Shown here: positions 28,747 to 37,751 of the stretch, one piece after another
How the letters are laid out: each line of letters opens with the position of its first letter
Numbering within the stretch: the stretch's first letter is position 1
NCBI RefSeq assembly: GCF_001514285.1
Contig: NZ_KQ949028.1
Coordinates: 1-64,000, forward strand
DNA: 64,000 nucleotides
Direction: 5' to 3'
Source: Streptomyces sp. DSM 15324
GTDB taxonomy: Bacteria > Actinomycetota > Actinomycetes > Streptomycetales > Streptomycetaceae
Notes under the pieces: generated by a model
Databases searched by the model: none
Told to the model about the DNA's origin: nothing
The model's input: only the letters and a program-made list of their open reading frames with translations
Translations under genes and position numbers: made by a program

Positions 28747-31700
28747 ATGCACGACGAACGCCGCCGCATCGAGGAGCGCGTCGAGCGCGTCCACCACCAG
28801 CGCATCAAGCCCGCGATCTACGCGGCCACCGTTCCCCTCGAGGTCGAGGCCTGGCAGGCGCCGGGAGAGCCCGTCCCGTTCGAGGAGGCCGCCGGCGCCG
28901 CCTACGAGCCCTTCGCGATGGGCACCCCCTGGGGCCCGCCGTGGGGGACCACCTGGTTCCGGATGAGCGGGCAGGTGCCCGCCGAGTGGGCGGGCCGGCG
29001 CGTCGAGGCCGTCATCGACCTCGGTTTCGTCGGCGACTGGCCCGGCAACCAGGCCGAGGCCCTCGTGCACCGCCCCGACGGCACCCCGCTGAAGGCGGTC
29101 AACCCGCTCAACCAGTATGTCGCCGTCGGCAACCCCGCGGTCGGCGGGGAACGGATCGACTACCTGGTCGAGGCGGCCTCCAACCCCGACATCCTGGCGA
29201 ACGACTTCGCCGAGCCGACGCTGCTCGGCGATGTACTGACGGCAGGCGACCGTCCACTGTATACATTCCGCCGCGCCGACCTCGCCGTCCTCGACGAGCA
29301 GGTCTGGCACCTCGACCTGGACCTGCAGGTGCTGCGCGAGCTGATGGTCCACCTCGGTGAGCACGAGCCGCGCCGCCACGAGATCATGCACGCCCTCGAC
29401 CGCGCCATGGACGCCGTCGACCTGGACGACATCTCCGGCAGCGCCGCCGCCGTCCGCGAGGTGCTCGCGCCCGTCCTGGCCCGTCCGGCGCACGCCAGCG
29501 CCCACACCATCTCGGGCGTCGGGCACGCGCACATCGACTCCGCCTGGCTGTGGCCGATCCGCGAGACCAAGCGCAAGACGTCCCGCACCTTCTCCAACGT
29601 GACGTCGCTGGCCGACGAGTACGAGGACTTCATCTTCGCCTGCTCGCAGGCCCAGCAGTACGAGTGGGTGCGCGACAACTACCCGCACGTGTGGGCCCGC
29701 ATCCAGGAGTCGGTGAAGAAGGGCCAGTGGGCGCCGGTCGGCGGCATGTGGGTGGAGGCCGACGGCAATCTGCCCGGCGGCGAGGCCATCGCCCGCCAGC
29801 TGATCCACGGCAAGCGGTTCTTCATCGAGCACTTCGGCGTCGAGACCAAGGGCGTCTGGCTGCCGGACTCCTTCGGCTACACCGCCGCCTACCCGCAGCT
29901 CGCCAAGCTCGCCGGCAACGACTGGTTCCTCACCCAGAAGATCTCCTGGAACCAGACCAACAAGTTCCCCCACCACACCTTCTGGTGGGAGGGCATCGAC
30001 GGCACCCGCATCTTCACCCACTTCCCGCCGATCGACACCTACAACGCCCGTTTCAGCGGTGTGGAGATGGACCGCGCGGTCCGCAACTACGCGGAGAAGG
30101 GCGCCGGGACGCGCTCGCTCGCCCCGTTCGGCTGGGGCGACGGCGGGGGCGGCCCCACCCGCGAGATCATGGAGCGGGCCCGCCGCCTCGCCGACCTCGA
30201 GGGCTCGCCCAAGGTGGTCGTCGAGCACCCCGACCAGTTCTTCGCCAAGGCCCGCGAGGAGTACCCGGACGCCCCCGTCTGGGTCGGCGAGCTCTACCTG
30301 GAGCTGCACCGCGCCACCTACACCTCCCAGGCCCGCACCAAGCAGGGCAACCGGCGCAGCGAGCACCGGCTGCGCGAGGCCGAGCTGTGGGCGACGACGG
30401 CCGCGCTGCACGCGCCGGGCTACGCCTACCCCTACGAGAAGCTGGACCGGCTGTGGAAGACGGTCCTGCTGCACCAGTTCCACGACATCCTGCCGGGCTC
30501 GTCGATCGCCTGGGTCCACCGCGAGGCCGAGGCCGAGTACGCGCGGGTGGCCGCGGAACTGGAGGCGCTGACGGCCGAGGCGGTCGCGGCGCTCGGCGCG
30601 GGCGGCACGCGGGTGTTCAACACCAGCCCCTACGACCGGGCCGAGGTGATCCGCACCTCCGCGGGCGCGCCGGCGTACGTCGAGGTGGCCGGGAGCGGCA
30701 GCGCGCCGCTGGCCGCGGCCGACGCCTCGCCGCAGCCGGTGACGGTGTCCGGGCGGGTGCTCGACAACGGGCTGGTCCGGGTCGAGGTCGCGGAAGACGG
30801 CACACTGTCGTCCGTATACGACATCCGGGCGGGCCGCGAGGTCCTCGCCGGCCGGGGCAACCTGCTCCGTCTGCACACCGACCTGCCCAACTACTGGGAC
30901 GCCTGGGACATCGACAAGCACTACAAGAACCGCTTCACGGACCTGCTCGACCCCGACTCGGTCACCGTCGTCGAGGACGACCCGCTGCTCGGCGCGATCC
31001 GCGTCACCCGCTCCTTCGGCAAGGGCTCGACCCTCACCCAGACGATCAGCGTCCGGGCCGGCAGCCCGCGGATCGACATCGAGACCGACATCGACTGGCA
31101 CGAGGCCGAGAAGATCATCAAGGCCGCCTTCCCGGTCGACGTGCGGGCCGCGCACTCCTCGGCCGAGATCCAGTTCGGTCACGTCCAGCGGCCCACGCAC
31201 ACCAACACCACCTGGGAGTCGGCCCGTTTCGAGGTCTCCGGCCACCGCTGGGTGCACATCGGCGAACCCGGCTACGGCGTCGCCGTCCTCAACGACTCGA
31301 CGTACGGCCACGACGTCTCCCGTACGGTCCGTGAGGACGGCGGTACGACGACCACGGTCGCCCTCAGCCTGGTGCGCGCCCCGCGCATCCCGGACCCCGA
31401 GGCGGACCAGGGCCGGCACCGCTTCACCTACTCCCTGCTGCCGGGCGCCACGATCGGCGACGCGGTCGCCGAGGGCTACGCGCTCAACCTGCCGCTGCGG
31501 GTGGCGGAGTCGGCGGGCGCGGCGGAGCCCGTCGTGCGCGTGGAGGGCGACGGCGTGACCGTCGAGGCGGTCAAGCTCGCCGACGACCGGTCGGGCGATG
31601 TGGTGGTGCGTCTGTACGAGTCGCGCGGCGGCCGGGCCCGGGGCCTCGTGCGCACCGGTTTCCCGCTGGCCGGCTTCGAGGTCACCGACCTGCTGGAGCG

Positions 31701-31806
31701 GCCCCGCGAGGAGGACGCGGAGGCGGCCACGGACGCCGACGGCGCCGTCGCGGTGAGCCTGCGTCCCTTCCAGGTCCTCACGCTCCGGCTGCGGCGCGGC
31801 GCGTAG
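28747..31806 (+). CDS. Alpha-mannosidase, GH38
   Basis: Hydrolyses terminal alpha-mannosides; 1,019 residues, the usual length. GHAHIDSAWLWP holds zinc ligands His262 and Asp264, and GVWLPDSFGYTAAYP holds the likely nucleophile Asp374. A mid-region FHDILPGSSIAWVHREAEAEY and a C-terminal beta-sandwich complete the fold. No signal peptide, so cytoplasmic. ATG follows GGAGACACCCC. A GTATAC hexamer occurs at 29259-29264 and another at 30813-30818, each using the rare TAT or GTA codon. Followed by the fucosidase after a double hairpin. Confidence 0.95.
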   Translation: MHDERRRIEERVERVHHQRIKPAIYAATVPLEVEAWQAPGEPVPFEEAAGAAYEPFAMGTPWGPPWGTTWFRMSGQVPAEWAGRRVEAVIDLGFVGDWPGNQAEALVHRPDGTPLKAVNPLNQYVAVGNPAVGGERIDYLVEAASNPDILANDFAEPTLLGDVLTAGDRPLYTFRRADLAVLDEQVWHLDLDLQVLRELMVHLGEHEPRRHEIMHALDRAMDAVDLDDISGSAAAVREVLAPVLARPAHASAHTISGVGHAHIDSAWLWPIRETKRKTSRTFSNVTSLADEYEDFIFACSQAQQYEWVRDNYPHVWARIQESVKKGQWAPVGGMWVEADGNLPGGEAIARQLIHGKRFFIEHFGVETKGVWLPDSFGYTAAYPQLAKLAGNDWFLTQKISWNQTNKFPHHTFWWEGIDGTRIFTHFPPIDTYNARFSGVEMDRAVRNYAEKGAGTRSLAPFGWGDGGGGPTREIMERARRLADLEGSPKVVVEHPDQFFAKAREEYPDAPVWVGELYLELHRATYTSQARTKQGNRRSEHRLREAELWATTAALHAPGYAYPYEKLDRLWKTVLLHQFHDILPGSSIAWVHREAEAEYARVAAELEALTAEAVAALGAGGTRVFNTSPYDRAEVIRTSAGAPAYVEVAGSGSAPLAAADASPQPVTVSGRVLDNGLVRVEVAEDGTLSSVYDIRAGREVLAGRGNLLRLHTDLPNYWDAWDIDKHYKNRFTDLLDPDSVTVVEDDPLLGAIRVTRSFGKGSTLTQTISVRAGSPRIDIETDIDWHEAEKIIKAAFPVDVRAAHSSAEIQFGHVQRPTHTNTTWESARFEVSGHRWVHIGEPGYGVAVLNDSTYGHDVSRTVREDGGTTTTVALSLVRAPRIPDPEADQGRHRFTYSLLPGATIGDAVAEGYALNLPLRVAESAGAAEPVVRVEGDGVTVEAVKLADDRSGDVVVRLYESRGGRARGLVRTGFPLAGFEVTDLLERPREEDAEAATDADGAVAVSLRPFQVLTLRLRRGA

Positions 31807-31815
31807 GGCCAAAGC

Positions 31816-31877
31816 TCCGGGCGGGCACGCCCGGACCTCTGCCGGGCGGGCACGGTACTGCACCACCGTGCCCGCCC
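31816..31877. terminator. Two consecutive hairpins between mannosidase and fucosidase
   Basis: The first hairpin is TCCGGGC (31816-31822) with GCCCGGA (31829-31835). The second is GGGCGGGCACGG (31844-31855) with CCGTGCCCGCCC (31866-31877), a perfect 12-bp stem with a 10-base loop. They end 39 bases before the fucosidase start. They could terminate, or attenuate read-through so that the fucosidase is made at a lower level. Confidence 0.7.
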
Positions 31878-31916
31878 ATCCCCCCGAAGTCCCCCTCTGT
31901 GTAGAGGAGTTCCGCC

Positions 31917-33167
31917 GTGCCCATGCAACCCTGGTTCACCGACGCCAAGTTGGGGATCTTCGTCCACTGGGGCATCTACGCCGTCGACGGCGTCCAGGAG
32001 TCGTGGTCGTTCTACGACGACATCGTGCCGCACGAGCAGTACATGTCCCAGCTCGGCCGCTTCACCGGCTCCCGCTACGACCCGAAGGCGTGGGCCGACC
32101 TGTTCGCCCGGGCCGGCGCCCGCTATGCGGTGCTGACGAGCCGTCACCACGACGGTGTGGCGCTGTGGGACACGGCGTACGGTGATCTGAGTCTCGGGCG
32201 CGACTACCTCACCGGCTATGCCGAAGCGCTGCGGGAGAAGGGCCTGAAGGTCGGTCTGTACTACTCCCACTCCGACTGGAACCACTCCGACTACGCCAGC
32301 ACCCGCAAGCCGGGCCGTCCGCCGGAGATGGAGGACAACCGCTACTCGGAGTGCTCGGCCGAGGACGAGGACCTTCAGGCCTGGGAGCGGTTCATCGCCT
32401 ACCGGGACGGCCAGATCAGGGAGTTGGCCTCCCGCTACCGTCCCGACCTGATGTGGTTCGACGGGGAGTGGGACCGCAGCGAGGAGCAGTGGCGCATCCC
32501 CGAACTCGCGGCGCTCATCCGGTCGTACAGCCCGGACGTCGTCTTCAACGCCCGGATGCTCAGCGAGGGCGACTACGCGACTCCCGAGCAGGGCGCCCCG
32601 ATCGTGCCGCCGGACGGCCCCTGGGAGCTGTGCCTGACGATCAACGACTCCTGGGGTTACCAGCATCACGACCACAACCACAAGTCCCTGGCCCAGCTGA
32701 TTCGTTACTTCACGGAGACCATCGGCGGGGGCGGCAATCTGCTGCTGGACGTCGGCCCGATGGAGGACGGTACCGTCCCGCAGCCGCAGGTCGAACGGCT
32801 GGAGGGGCTGGGGGAGTGGATCCGCAGGCACGCCGACGCCGTGTACGGGACGGTCCGCGGGCTGCCGGCCGGGCACCACTACGGGCCCAGCACCCTCTCC
32901 GCCGACGGCCGCACCCTCTACCTCACCCTGTTCGACGCCCCGCGCGCGGAGATCGGTGTACGGGGGCTGGCGACGCCGGTGCGCCGGGTCAGCGTCCTCG
33001 GCACCGGGACCGAACTCGGGCACCGGGTCGTGGGCGGGCTGCACGAGGCGGTCGGGGTGCTGTGGATCGACCCGCCGGCCGGGAACGACCTCGACCCGTA
33101 CGCCACCGTGCTCGCCGTGGAACTGGACGGTGAGCTGGAGCTCTACCGGGGCTCGGGCCGGTTCTGA
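31917..33167 (+). CDS. Alpha-L-fucosidase, GH29
   Basis: 416 residues. Starts MPMQPWFTDAKLGIFVHWGI, the classical GH29 N-terminus, with AVLTSRHHDGVALWDT, and LMWFDGEWDR placing the nucleophile at Asp182. A short beta-sandwich follows residue 320. No signal peptide. GTG at 31917 is 7 bases after GAGGAG; an ATG two codons on is also possible. Together with GH38, GH2 and GH18 it points to breakdown of fucosylated, mannose-rich glycans. Confidence 0.93.
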   Translation: MPMQPWFTDAKLGIFVHWGIYAVDGVQESWSFYDDIVPHEQYMSQLGRFTGSRYDPKAWADLFARAGARYAVLTSRHHDGVALWDTAYGDLSLGRDYLTGYAEALREKGLKVGLYYSHSDWNHSDYASTRKPGRPPEMEDNRYSECSAEDEDLQAWERFIAYRDGQIRELASRYRPDLMWFDGEWDRSEEQWRIPELAALIRSYSPDVVFNARMLSEGDYATPEQGAPIVPPDGPWELCLTINDSWGYQHHDHNHKSLAQLIRYFTETIGGGGNLLLDVGPMEDGTVPQPQVERLEGLGEWIRRHADAVYGTVRGLPAGHHYGPSTLSADGRTLYLTLFDAPRAEIGVRGLATPVRRVSVLGTGTELGHRVVGGLHEAVGVLWIDPPAGNDLDPYATVLAVELDGELELYRGSGRF

Positions 33168-33479
33168 GCCCACCGGACGGGCGCGCCGGGGCGGGAGCGG
33201 GCGGCCGCTCCCCGTGACAGCGGCCGTCCGCCCCGATCCCCCGTACCCCCCTGCACCCCGGCGTCCCCCATGACTCCCGGGGCTGGTGCTTCCCCGATCC
33301 CCCGCGCACCGAACTGACGGCCAACCCTGCACCGCGGTGCCTCCGCGCCGGCCCACCGGGACCTCACGTTCCCCCGTAGTCCCCGGTGGGCCTTCACGGT
33401 TACACCATGGAGAGCCCGCACTTCGCGCCGTGATACACCCCGGGCGAAAGAAATTTCCCCTGTGAGGGGAGTTCGTGGC
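33168..33479. other. Intergenic region, fucosidase/chitinase, convergent
   Basis: About 310 bases without a supported gene. It is C-rich, with runs such as CCCCGATCCCCCGTA, and has no long palindrome until the hairpin at its right end. The open frames that cross it lack ribosome-binding sites and recognisable protein features. Confidence 0.6.
33456..33470. terminator. Short hairpin at the fucosidase/chitinase convergence
   Basis: TCCCCT (33456-33461), loop GTG, AGGGGA (33465-33470). It is preceded by AAAGAAATT, so in the leftward direction the stem is followed by a T-rich run (AATTTCTTT), resembling a canonical intrinsic terminator for the chitinase transcript. Confidence 0.75.
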
Positions 33480-35165
33480 TCAGCCGGTGAAGCCCGCCGT
33501 GATGGACGTGAACTGCCAGGTGCTCTGGCTGATGCCGGAGCAGTTGCTCACCACACCGCCGCCGGGGCAGGGCCGGTCCCGGTTGACGGCCCAGTAGGCC
33601 AGCCGGGCGATGTGGTGGGTGTTGGCCCAGTCACGGATCTGCGTCCAGACCGCCGGGGTGGTGTTCTCCTGCTGGTCGGACAGGCCGTTCATACCGGAGA
33701 TGCCGACGTGGGCGTAGGCGGTGGCGTCGTCCCAGCCGAAGGTGGACTTCAGCTTGGCCTTCAGCCCCTCCGTGGCGTTGACCGTGTTGCCGTACATGTC
33801 GGAGCCGCCGCCGAAGTCGAACGGCATGATGGTGAAGACGTCGATGTCGGCGCCGATCGACCTGGCCTGCTCGATGAGACGGTTGCCGTAGTACGTCGGC
33901 CCGGTGGTCGAGGTGCCGAAGGTGACGATGGTCCGCAGCCCGGGGTTGTTCGCCTTCACGGTCTTCAGGGCGGTCAGGATCCTCGCCTGCACGGCCTCGT
34001 TCTCGAACTCGTCCGTGTTCTCGATGTCCATGTCGATCGCCTTCAGACCGTAGGCGTCGACGACCTTCTGGAGCGCGGCCGCGAGCGCGCTCGCGGAGGA
34101 GCAGTTGGCGCCGAGCTTGCTGCCCTGCCAGCCGCCGAACGACGGCACGACGTCCCCGCCCGCCGCACGGACCTGGTTGATGACGGTCTGGTCGACGCCG
34201 CCCGTCAGCGGACGGGTGCTGTCCCACAGGGGGGTGCAGCCCCCGCCGTCCAGCATGAACGCCATCGTGAACCACTTGATGCCGGTCGCGCTCATCACCG
34301 TGGACACGTTCGGCGGATCGCCCCAGCCCTCGTACAGATAGGGCGCCGCCTGCTTGAACGAGGTCCCGCCACTTCCCGCGTTCGTCGTGACGGACACCGC
34401 GTCGGACGCCCCGGAGACGTTCCCGGCGGCGTCGCGCGCCCGCACGGTGAAGGTGTAGGCCGTGCTCGGGGAGAGCCCGCCGACGGTGGCGGAGGTGCCG
34501 GAGACACTCAGCACCCGCGAGGGGCCGCTGTAGACGTCGTACGCCGTGACGCCGGTGTCGTCCGAGGAGGCGCCCCAGGAGAGCGACACGCTGGAGGAGG
34601 TCTTGCCGGTGGAGGTCAGCCCGGTCGGCGCACTGGGCGCCTGGGTGTCCTGGCCGCCGCCACCGCCGGGGCCGTCCAGGCCGATGTCGTCGGCGTAGTA
34701 GGTGCCCTGGGCGTACCAGCCGTGCACGTAGACGGTCGCACTGGTCTGTGCGGCCCCGGTGGTGAAGGCCACCGACAGCCGGCTGTACGCCGAGGGCGAG
34801 GAGGTCCAGGTGGAGGCGCCGCCGTCGACGCCGAGGTAGACGTAACTGCCCCGGACCCAACCGCTGAGCGTGTACGTGGTGTTGGGCTGAACGGGGACGG
34901 TCTGACTGCACCGGGCGGTGTCGCTGGAACTCACCGCGCCCGCGAGGGCCTTGGAGCCGCCGTGCACCGGTGAGGAGACGACCTGGCCGAGGTTGCCGGT
35001 GCAGGACCAGGGGGAGAGGGAGCCGGATTCGAGACCGGGGTTGGTGAGGACGTTCGCGGCCTCGGCGGTGCCGGGCAGCGCGATGGCCCCGGTGAGTGCG
35101 AGTGCCGCGGAGCCCAGCAGGGCGAGAACTCGGCGCCAGGGGCGTCGGTGGGGTGTGGTGCGCAC
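33480..35165 (-). CDS. Secreted GH18 chitinase with CBM and fibronectin type III domains
   Basis: 561 residues from the GTG at 35165, which follows CAGGGAGATCGC. Signal peptide to about residue 36 (...GTAEA), a carbohydrate-binding module about 38-165, an FnIII domain about 175-262 (APSAPTGLTSTGKTSSSVSL), then the GH18 domain. The catalytic motif AIDMDIE gives Asp378, Asp380 and general acid Glu382. Cleaves chitin outside the cell, releasing chitobiose. A DasR-like inverted repeat lies upstream, as expected for streptomycete chitinases. Confidence 0.94.
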   Translation of the reverse strand: MRTTPHRRPWRRVLALLGSAALALTGAIALPGTAEAANVLTNPGLESGSLSPWSCTGNLGQVVSSPVHGGSKALAGAVSSSDTARCSQTVPVQPNTTYTLSGWVRGSYVYLGVDGGASTWTSSPSAYSRLSVAFTTGAAQTSATVYVHGWYAQGTYYADDIGLDGPGGGGGQDTQAPSAPTGLTSTGKTSSSVSLSWGASSDDTGVTAYDVYSGPSRVLSVSGTSATVGGLSPSTAYTFTVRARDAAGNVSGASDAVSVTTNAGSGGTSFKQAAPYLYEGWGDPPNVSTVMSATGIKWFTMAFMLDGGGCTPLWDSTRPLTGGVDQTVINQVRAAGGDVVPSFGGWQGSKLGANCSSASALAAALQKVVDAYGLKAIDMDIENTDEFENEAVQARILTALKTVKANNPGLRTIVTFGTSTTGPTYYGNRLIEQARSIGADIDVFTIMPFDFGGGSDMYGNTVNATEGLKAKLKSTFGWDDATAYAHVGISGMNGLSDQQENTTPAVWTQIRDWANTHHIARLAYWAVNRDRPCPGGGVVSNCSGISQSTWQFTSITAGFTG

Positions 35166-35234
35166 GCGATCTCCCTGAAGGTATGGGGGTGTTCGGGAGT
35201 GCTGAACCGCTGAGGGTGGGTGCGCAACAAAGTT

Positions 35235-35284
35235 GGTATGGACCAATCCGCCTGTCAAGGTGAGAGACGGAATTGGTCCATACC
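35235..35284. promoter_or_regulatory. Chitinase regulatory inverted repeat (dre-like half sites)
   Basis: GGTATGGACCAAT (35235-35247) and ATTGGTCCATACC (35272-35284) are perfect 13-base inverted arms 24 bases apart. Each arm also holds an internal TTGGT-N4-ACC(A/G) pattern resembling the DasR box TGGTC-TA-GACCA. Repeats of this kind precede many streptomycete chitinase genes and mediate induction by chitin and repression by GlcNAc/glucose. The left arm begins 70 bases upstream of the chitinase start. Confidence 0.78.
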
Positions 35285-35358
35285 GGTGAGGAAAATGCCG
35301 GGTGAGGCGCGGCGAGGGCGCGCGGGGAGGTGCAGGGAGACGCGCCGGAGGGCGTCCG

Positions 35359-36522
35359 TCAGAGCGGCAGGGCCTCCGCCGCGCCGGCCGGTGTCACCTC
35401 GACGGTCTCGGCCGCCACGGTGACGACGGCCTCGGCCTGCGCGGGAACGGCGGGCAGCAGCGGTTCGGCGCTGTCCTCGAACCGCTGGTGCGGCAGCGAC
35501 ACTGCACGCAGCGGCCGCGGCCCGGATACCACCGTGTAGTCCTGTCCGAGGAACGGCGGCACGACCTCGCCCGGGTCCTCGCCGAGCGCCAACTGCACGG
35601 CGGCCCAGGGGGCGTTGACCCCGCACAGCGACAGCTGGTGCAGTCCGCCGGCCGGACGTGTGTTGACGTCCATCAGCACCGGCTCGTCGCCGAACATGCG
35701 GAACTGGATGTTGGACAGGTAGTGCAGCCCGAAGCCCTCGGCGATGCGTCGGGCCGGCTCCAGCCACTGCTCCTGGAGGGTGAAACCGCGCCGACGGCCG
35801 TTCTTGCTGCGGCCGATGGCCATCCGCACCCGGTTGTCGGGGCCGGTGAGGCAGTCCACCGACACCTCCGGCTGCTCCAGACGGGGCATCACCAGCCAGT
35901 CCACGGCCTCGCCGGACTGCTGCAGTGCCTCGACGACCATGTCCAGCTGGACGTACGGGGTGGGGAAGCCGCTGAGGTGCACGAGCGAGAAGGGGGCGCG
36001 CGTGATCACGCGGAAGCCCACCCCGCCCGCGCCGGAGGCCGGCTTGAAGCACGCCCGGTGCCCGGCCTCCTCCAACTCCTCCACGGCGGCGACGAGTTCG
36101 TCGGCGTTGCGGGCCCGGTACCAGGGCGGAACCGGCACACCGATCGCCCGAACGGCCTCGTACGCGACGACCTTGTCCTCGAACACGGCGACGGCCTCGG
36201 GCGTGGGCGCCAGCAGGGCCGTGCCGATCGCCTCGAAGTCGGCGCGGTGCGCCACGATCGCCGCCTGCTCCAGCCGGGGCACGAACACGTCGATGCCGCG
36301 GCGCTGGCACTGGTCCAGCGCGTACTCGACGTAGGCGGCGGGGGAGAGGCCCTCGGGCTCCAGGTCGGCGGTGTCTGCGGCGGCCAGCACGGGCGAGTCC
36401 GCGTCGCCGTGCGTCGCATGGATCTCGACCGCGCGGTCGCTCGGATTTCTCCGCAGCTGATCCATGAAGAACACGTTCTCCGCGTACGTGCGGTTGAGCC
36501 AGACGCGTACGCGAGAGACCAT
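35359..36522 (-). CDS. ATP-grasp domain protein, ligase of unknown substrate
   Basis: 387 residues from MVSRVRVWLNRTYAENV (ATG 36522, AAAGG upstream). The central ATP-grasp fold shows FEDKVVAYEAVRAIGVPVPP, ACFKPASGAGGVGFRVI, DWLVMPRLEQPEVSVDCLTG and the metal site FGDEPVLMDVNTRPAGG. The family forms amide or thioester bonds through acyl phosphates. A short preATP-grasp domain of about 95 residues senses or binds the first substrate. It stands alone, divergent from the phosphoesterase/PPTase pair, so its product cannot be named. Confidence 0.85.
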   Translation of the reverse strand: MVSRVRVWLNRTYAENVFFMDQLRRNPSDRAVEIHATHGDADSPVLAAADTADLEPEGLSPAAYVEYALDQCQRRGIDVFVPRLEQAAIVAHRADFEAIGTALLAPTPEAVAVFEDKVVAYEAVRAIGVPVPPWYRARNADELVAAVEELEEAGHRACFKPASGAGGVGFRVITRAPFSLVHLSGFPTPYVQLDMVVEALQQSGEAVDWLVMPRLEQPEVSVDCLTGPDNRVRMAIGRSKNGRRRGFTLQEQWLEPARRIAEGFGLHYLSNIQFRMFGDEPVLMDVNTRPAGGLHQLSLCGVNAPWAAVQLALGEDPGEVVPPFLGQDYTVVSGPRPLRAVSLPHQRFEDSAEPLLPAVPAQAEAVVTVAAETVEVTPAGAAEALPL

Positions 36523-36848
36523 GCGAGGCCGCCTTTCAGGGGTCGCGGGCACGGCAAAGCAGGCCCGTGCCCGGGCAGGGGGATTGGAGGGTCACCAAAC
36601 CGCCCTGCTGAAGGGGCATCCATGGCGGTGGTGTTGGGGCGATCATACGGCTTCCCAGCCGTGCCGCGTGCAACGCGCGTGTTACGGATTTTCTGATCTT
36701 GTTCACTCATGTCATCCTGTCCGGTAAGGAAGTGACCAATCGGTAACCGTGGGGTGCACCTGCGTGACACGAAAGGTGCGGCCTTGTTCCGCGCCCGCGA
36801 ATGTGCTGTCGTGGTGACCTTCGTGGGCGGTGGACGGGAGGACACGCG
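36523..36848. promoter_or_regulatory. Divergent promoter region, ATP-grasp / phosphoesterase genes
   Basis: 326 bases without a gene. It contains an AT-rich patch near 36683-36710 and a near-repeat CCGGTAAGG ... TCGGTAACC around 36720-36750. At least one promoter for each direction is expected. No strong palindrome was seen. Confidence 0.45.
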
Positions 36849-37751
36849 GTGACGTCGAGGGCCGGTGGTGCCGGGCAGCTGCTGGCCATCAGCGATCTGC
36901 ACATCGGCTACCCCGAGAACCGCGCGCTGGTCGAGCGCATGGCGCCGGAGTCGGACGAGGACTGGCTGCTCGTGGCCGGGGACGTCTCGGAGAACGTGGC
37001 CGACATCCGCTGGGCGCTGAAGACCCTCGCCGGCCGCTTCCGCAAGGTCGTCTGGGTGCCCGGCAACCACGAGCTGTGGACCCACCCCTCCGACCCCGTC
37101 ACCCTGCGCGGCGTCGCCCGCTACGAGCATCTCGTGGGCCTGTGCCGGGACTTGGGCGTCATCACCCCCGAGGATCCCTACCCGGTGTGGGAGGGCCCGG
37201 GCGGTCCCGTGGTCGTGGCCCCGCTGTTCCTGTTGTACGACTACTCCCTCCTGCCGGCCGGCTGCTCGACCAAGGAGGAGGGACTCGCGTACGCGCAGGG
37301 GACCGGCATCGTCTGCAACGACGAGTACCTGCTGCACCCCGACCCCTACCCGAGCCGCGAGGCCTGGTGCCGGGCCCGGGTCGCCGAGACCGAACGCCGA
37401 CTCGCCGAACTGCCGGCCGATCTCCCGGTCGTCCCCGTCAACCACTACCCGCTGCACCACCACCCGATGGACGTGCTCTGGCACCCGGAGTTCGCCATGT
37501 GGTGCGGCACCCGGCTGACCGCCGACTGGCACCGCCGCTTCCGGGTGGCGACCATGGTCTTCGGCCATCTCCACATCCCGCGCACCACCTGGCACGAGGG
37601 CGTCCGCTTCGAGGAGGTCTCGGTGGGCTACCCGCGCGAGTGGCGGCAGCGCGCCCAGCCGCCCGGCCGGCTGCGCCGCATCCTGCCCGCACCCACCGAG
37701 GACACGATCCTGACACGGCGCCAGACGCCGGCGGAGAGCGAGGACCGGTGA
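36849..37751 (+). CDS. Calcineurin-like metallophosphoesterase
   Basis: 300 residues, cytoplasmic. LLAISDLHIGYPENR, LLVAGDVSENV, VWVPGNHELW, VPVNHYPLHHHPM and FGHLHIPR give the full dimetal site. GTG 36849 stands behind GGGAGGA at good spacing. It overlaps the phosphopantetheinyl transferase by 4 bases (GTGA), so the two act together. A plausible role is turnover of 3',5'-ADP or of phosphopantetheine-related products, but this is inference from coupling only. Confidence 0.9.
   Translation: MTSRAGGAGQLLAISDLHIGYPENRALVERMAPESDEDWLLVAGDVSENVADIRWALKTLAGRFRKVVWVPGNHELWTHPSDPVTLRGVARYEHLVGLCRDLGVITPEDPYPVWEGPGGPVVVAPLFLLYDYSLLPAGCSTKEEGLAYAQGTGIVCNDEYLLHPDPYPSREAWCRARVAETERRLAELPADLPVVPVNHYPLHHHPMDVLWHPEFAMWCGTRLTADWHRRFRVATMVFGHLHIPRTTWHEGVRFEEVSVGYPREWRQRAQPPGRLRRILPAPTEDTILTRRQTPAESEDR

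Noticed and set aside
28627..31866. Long minus-strand open frame opposite the alpha-mannosidase
   Set aside because: Antisense to a gene with complete GH38 motifs; low-complexity product and no ribosome-binding site.
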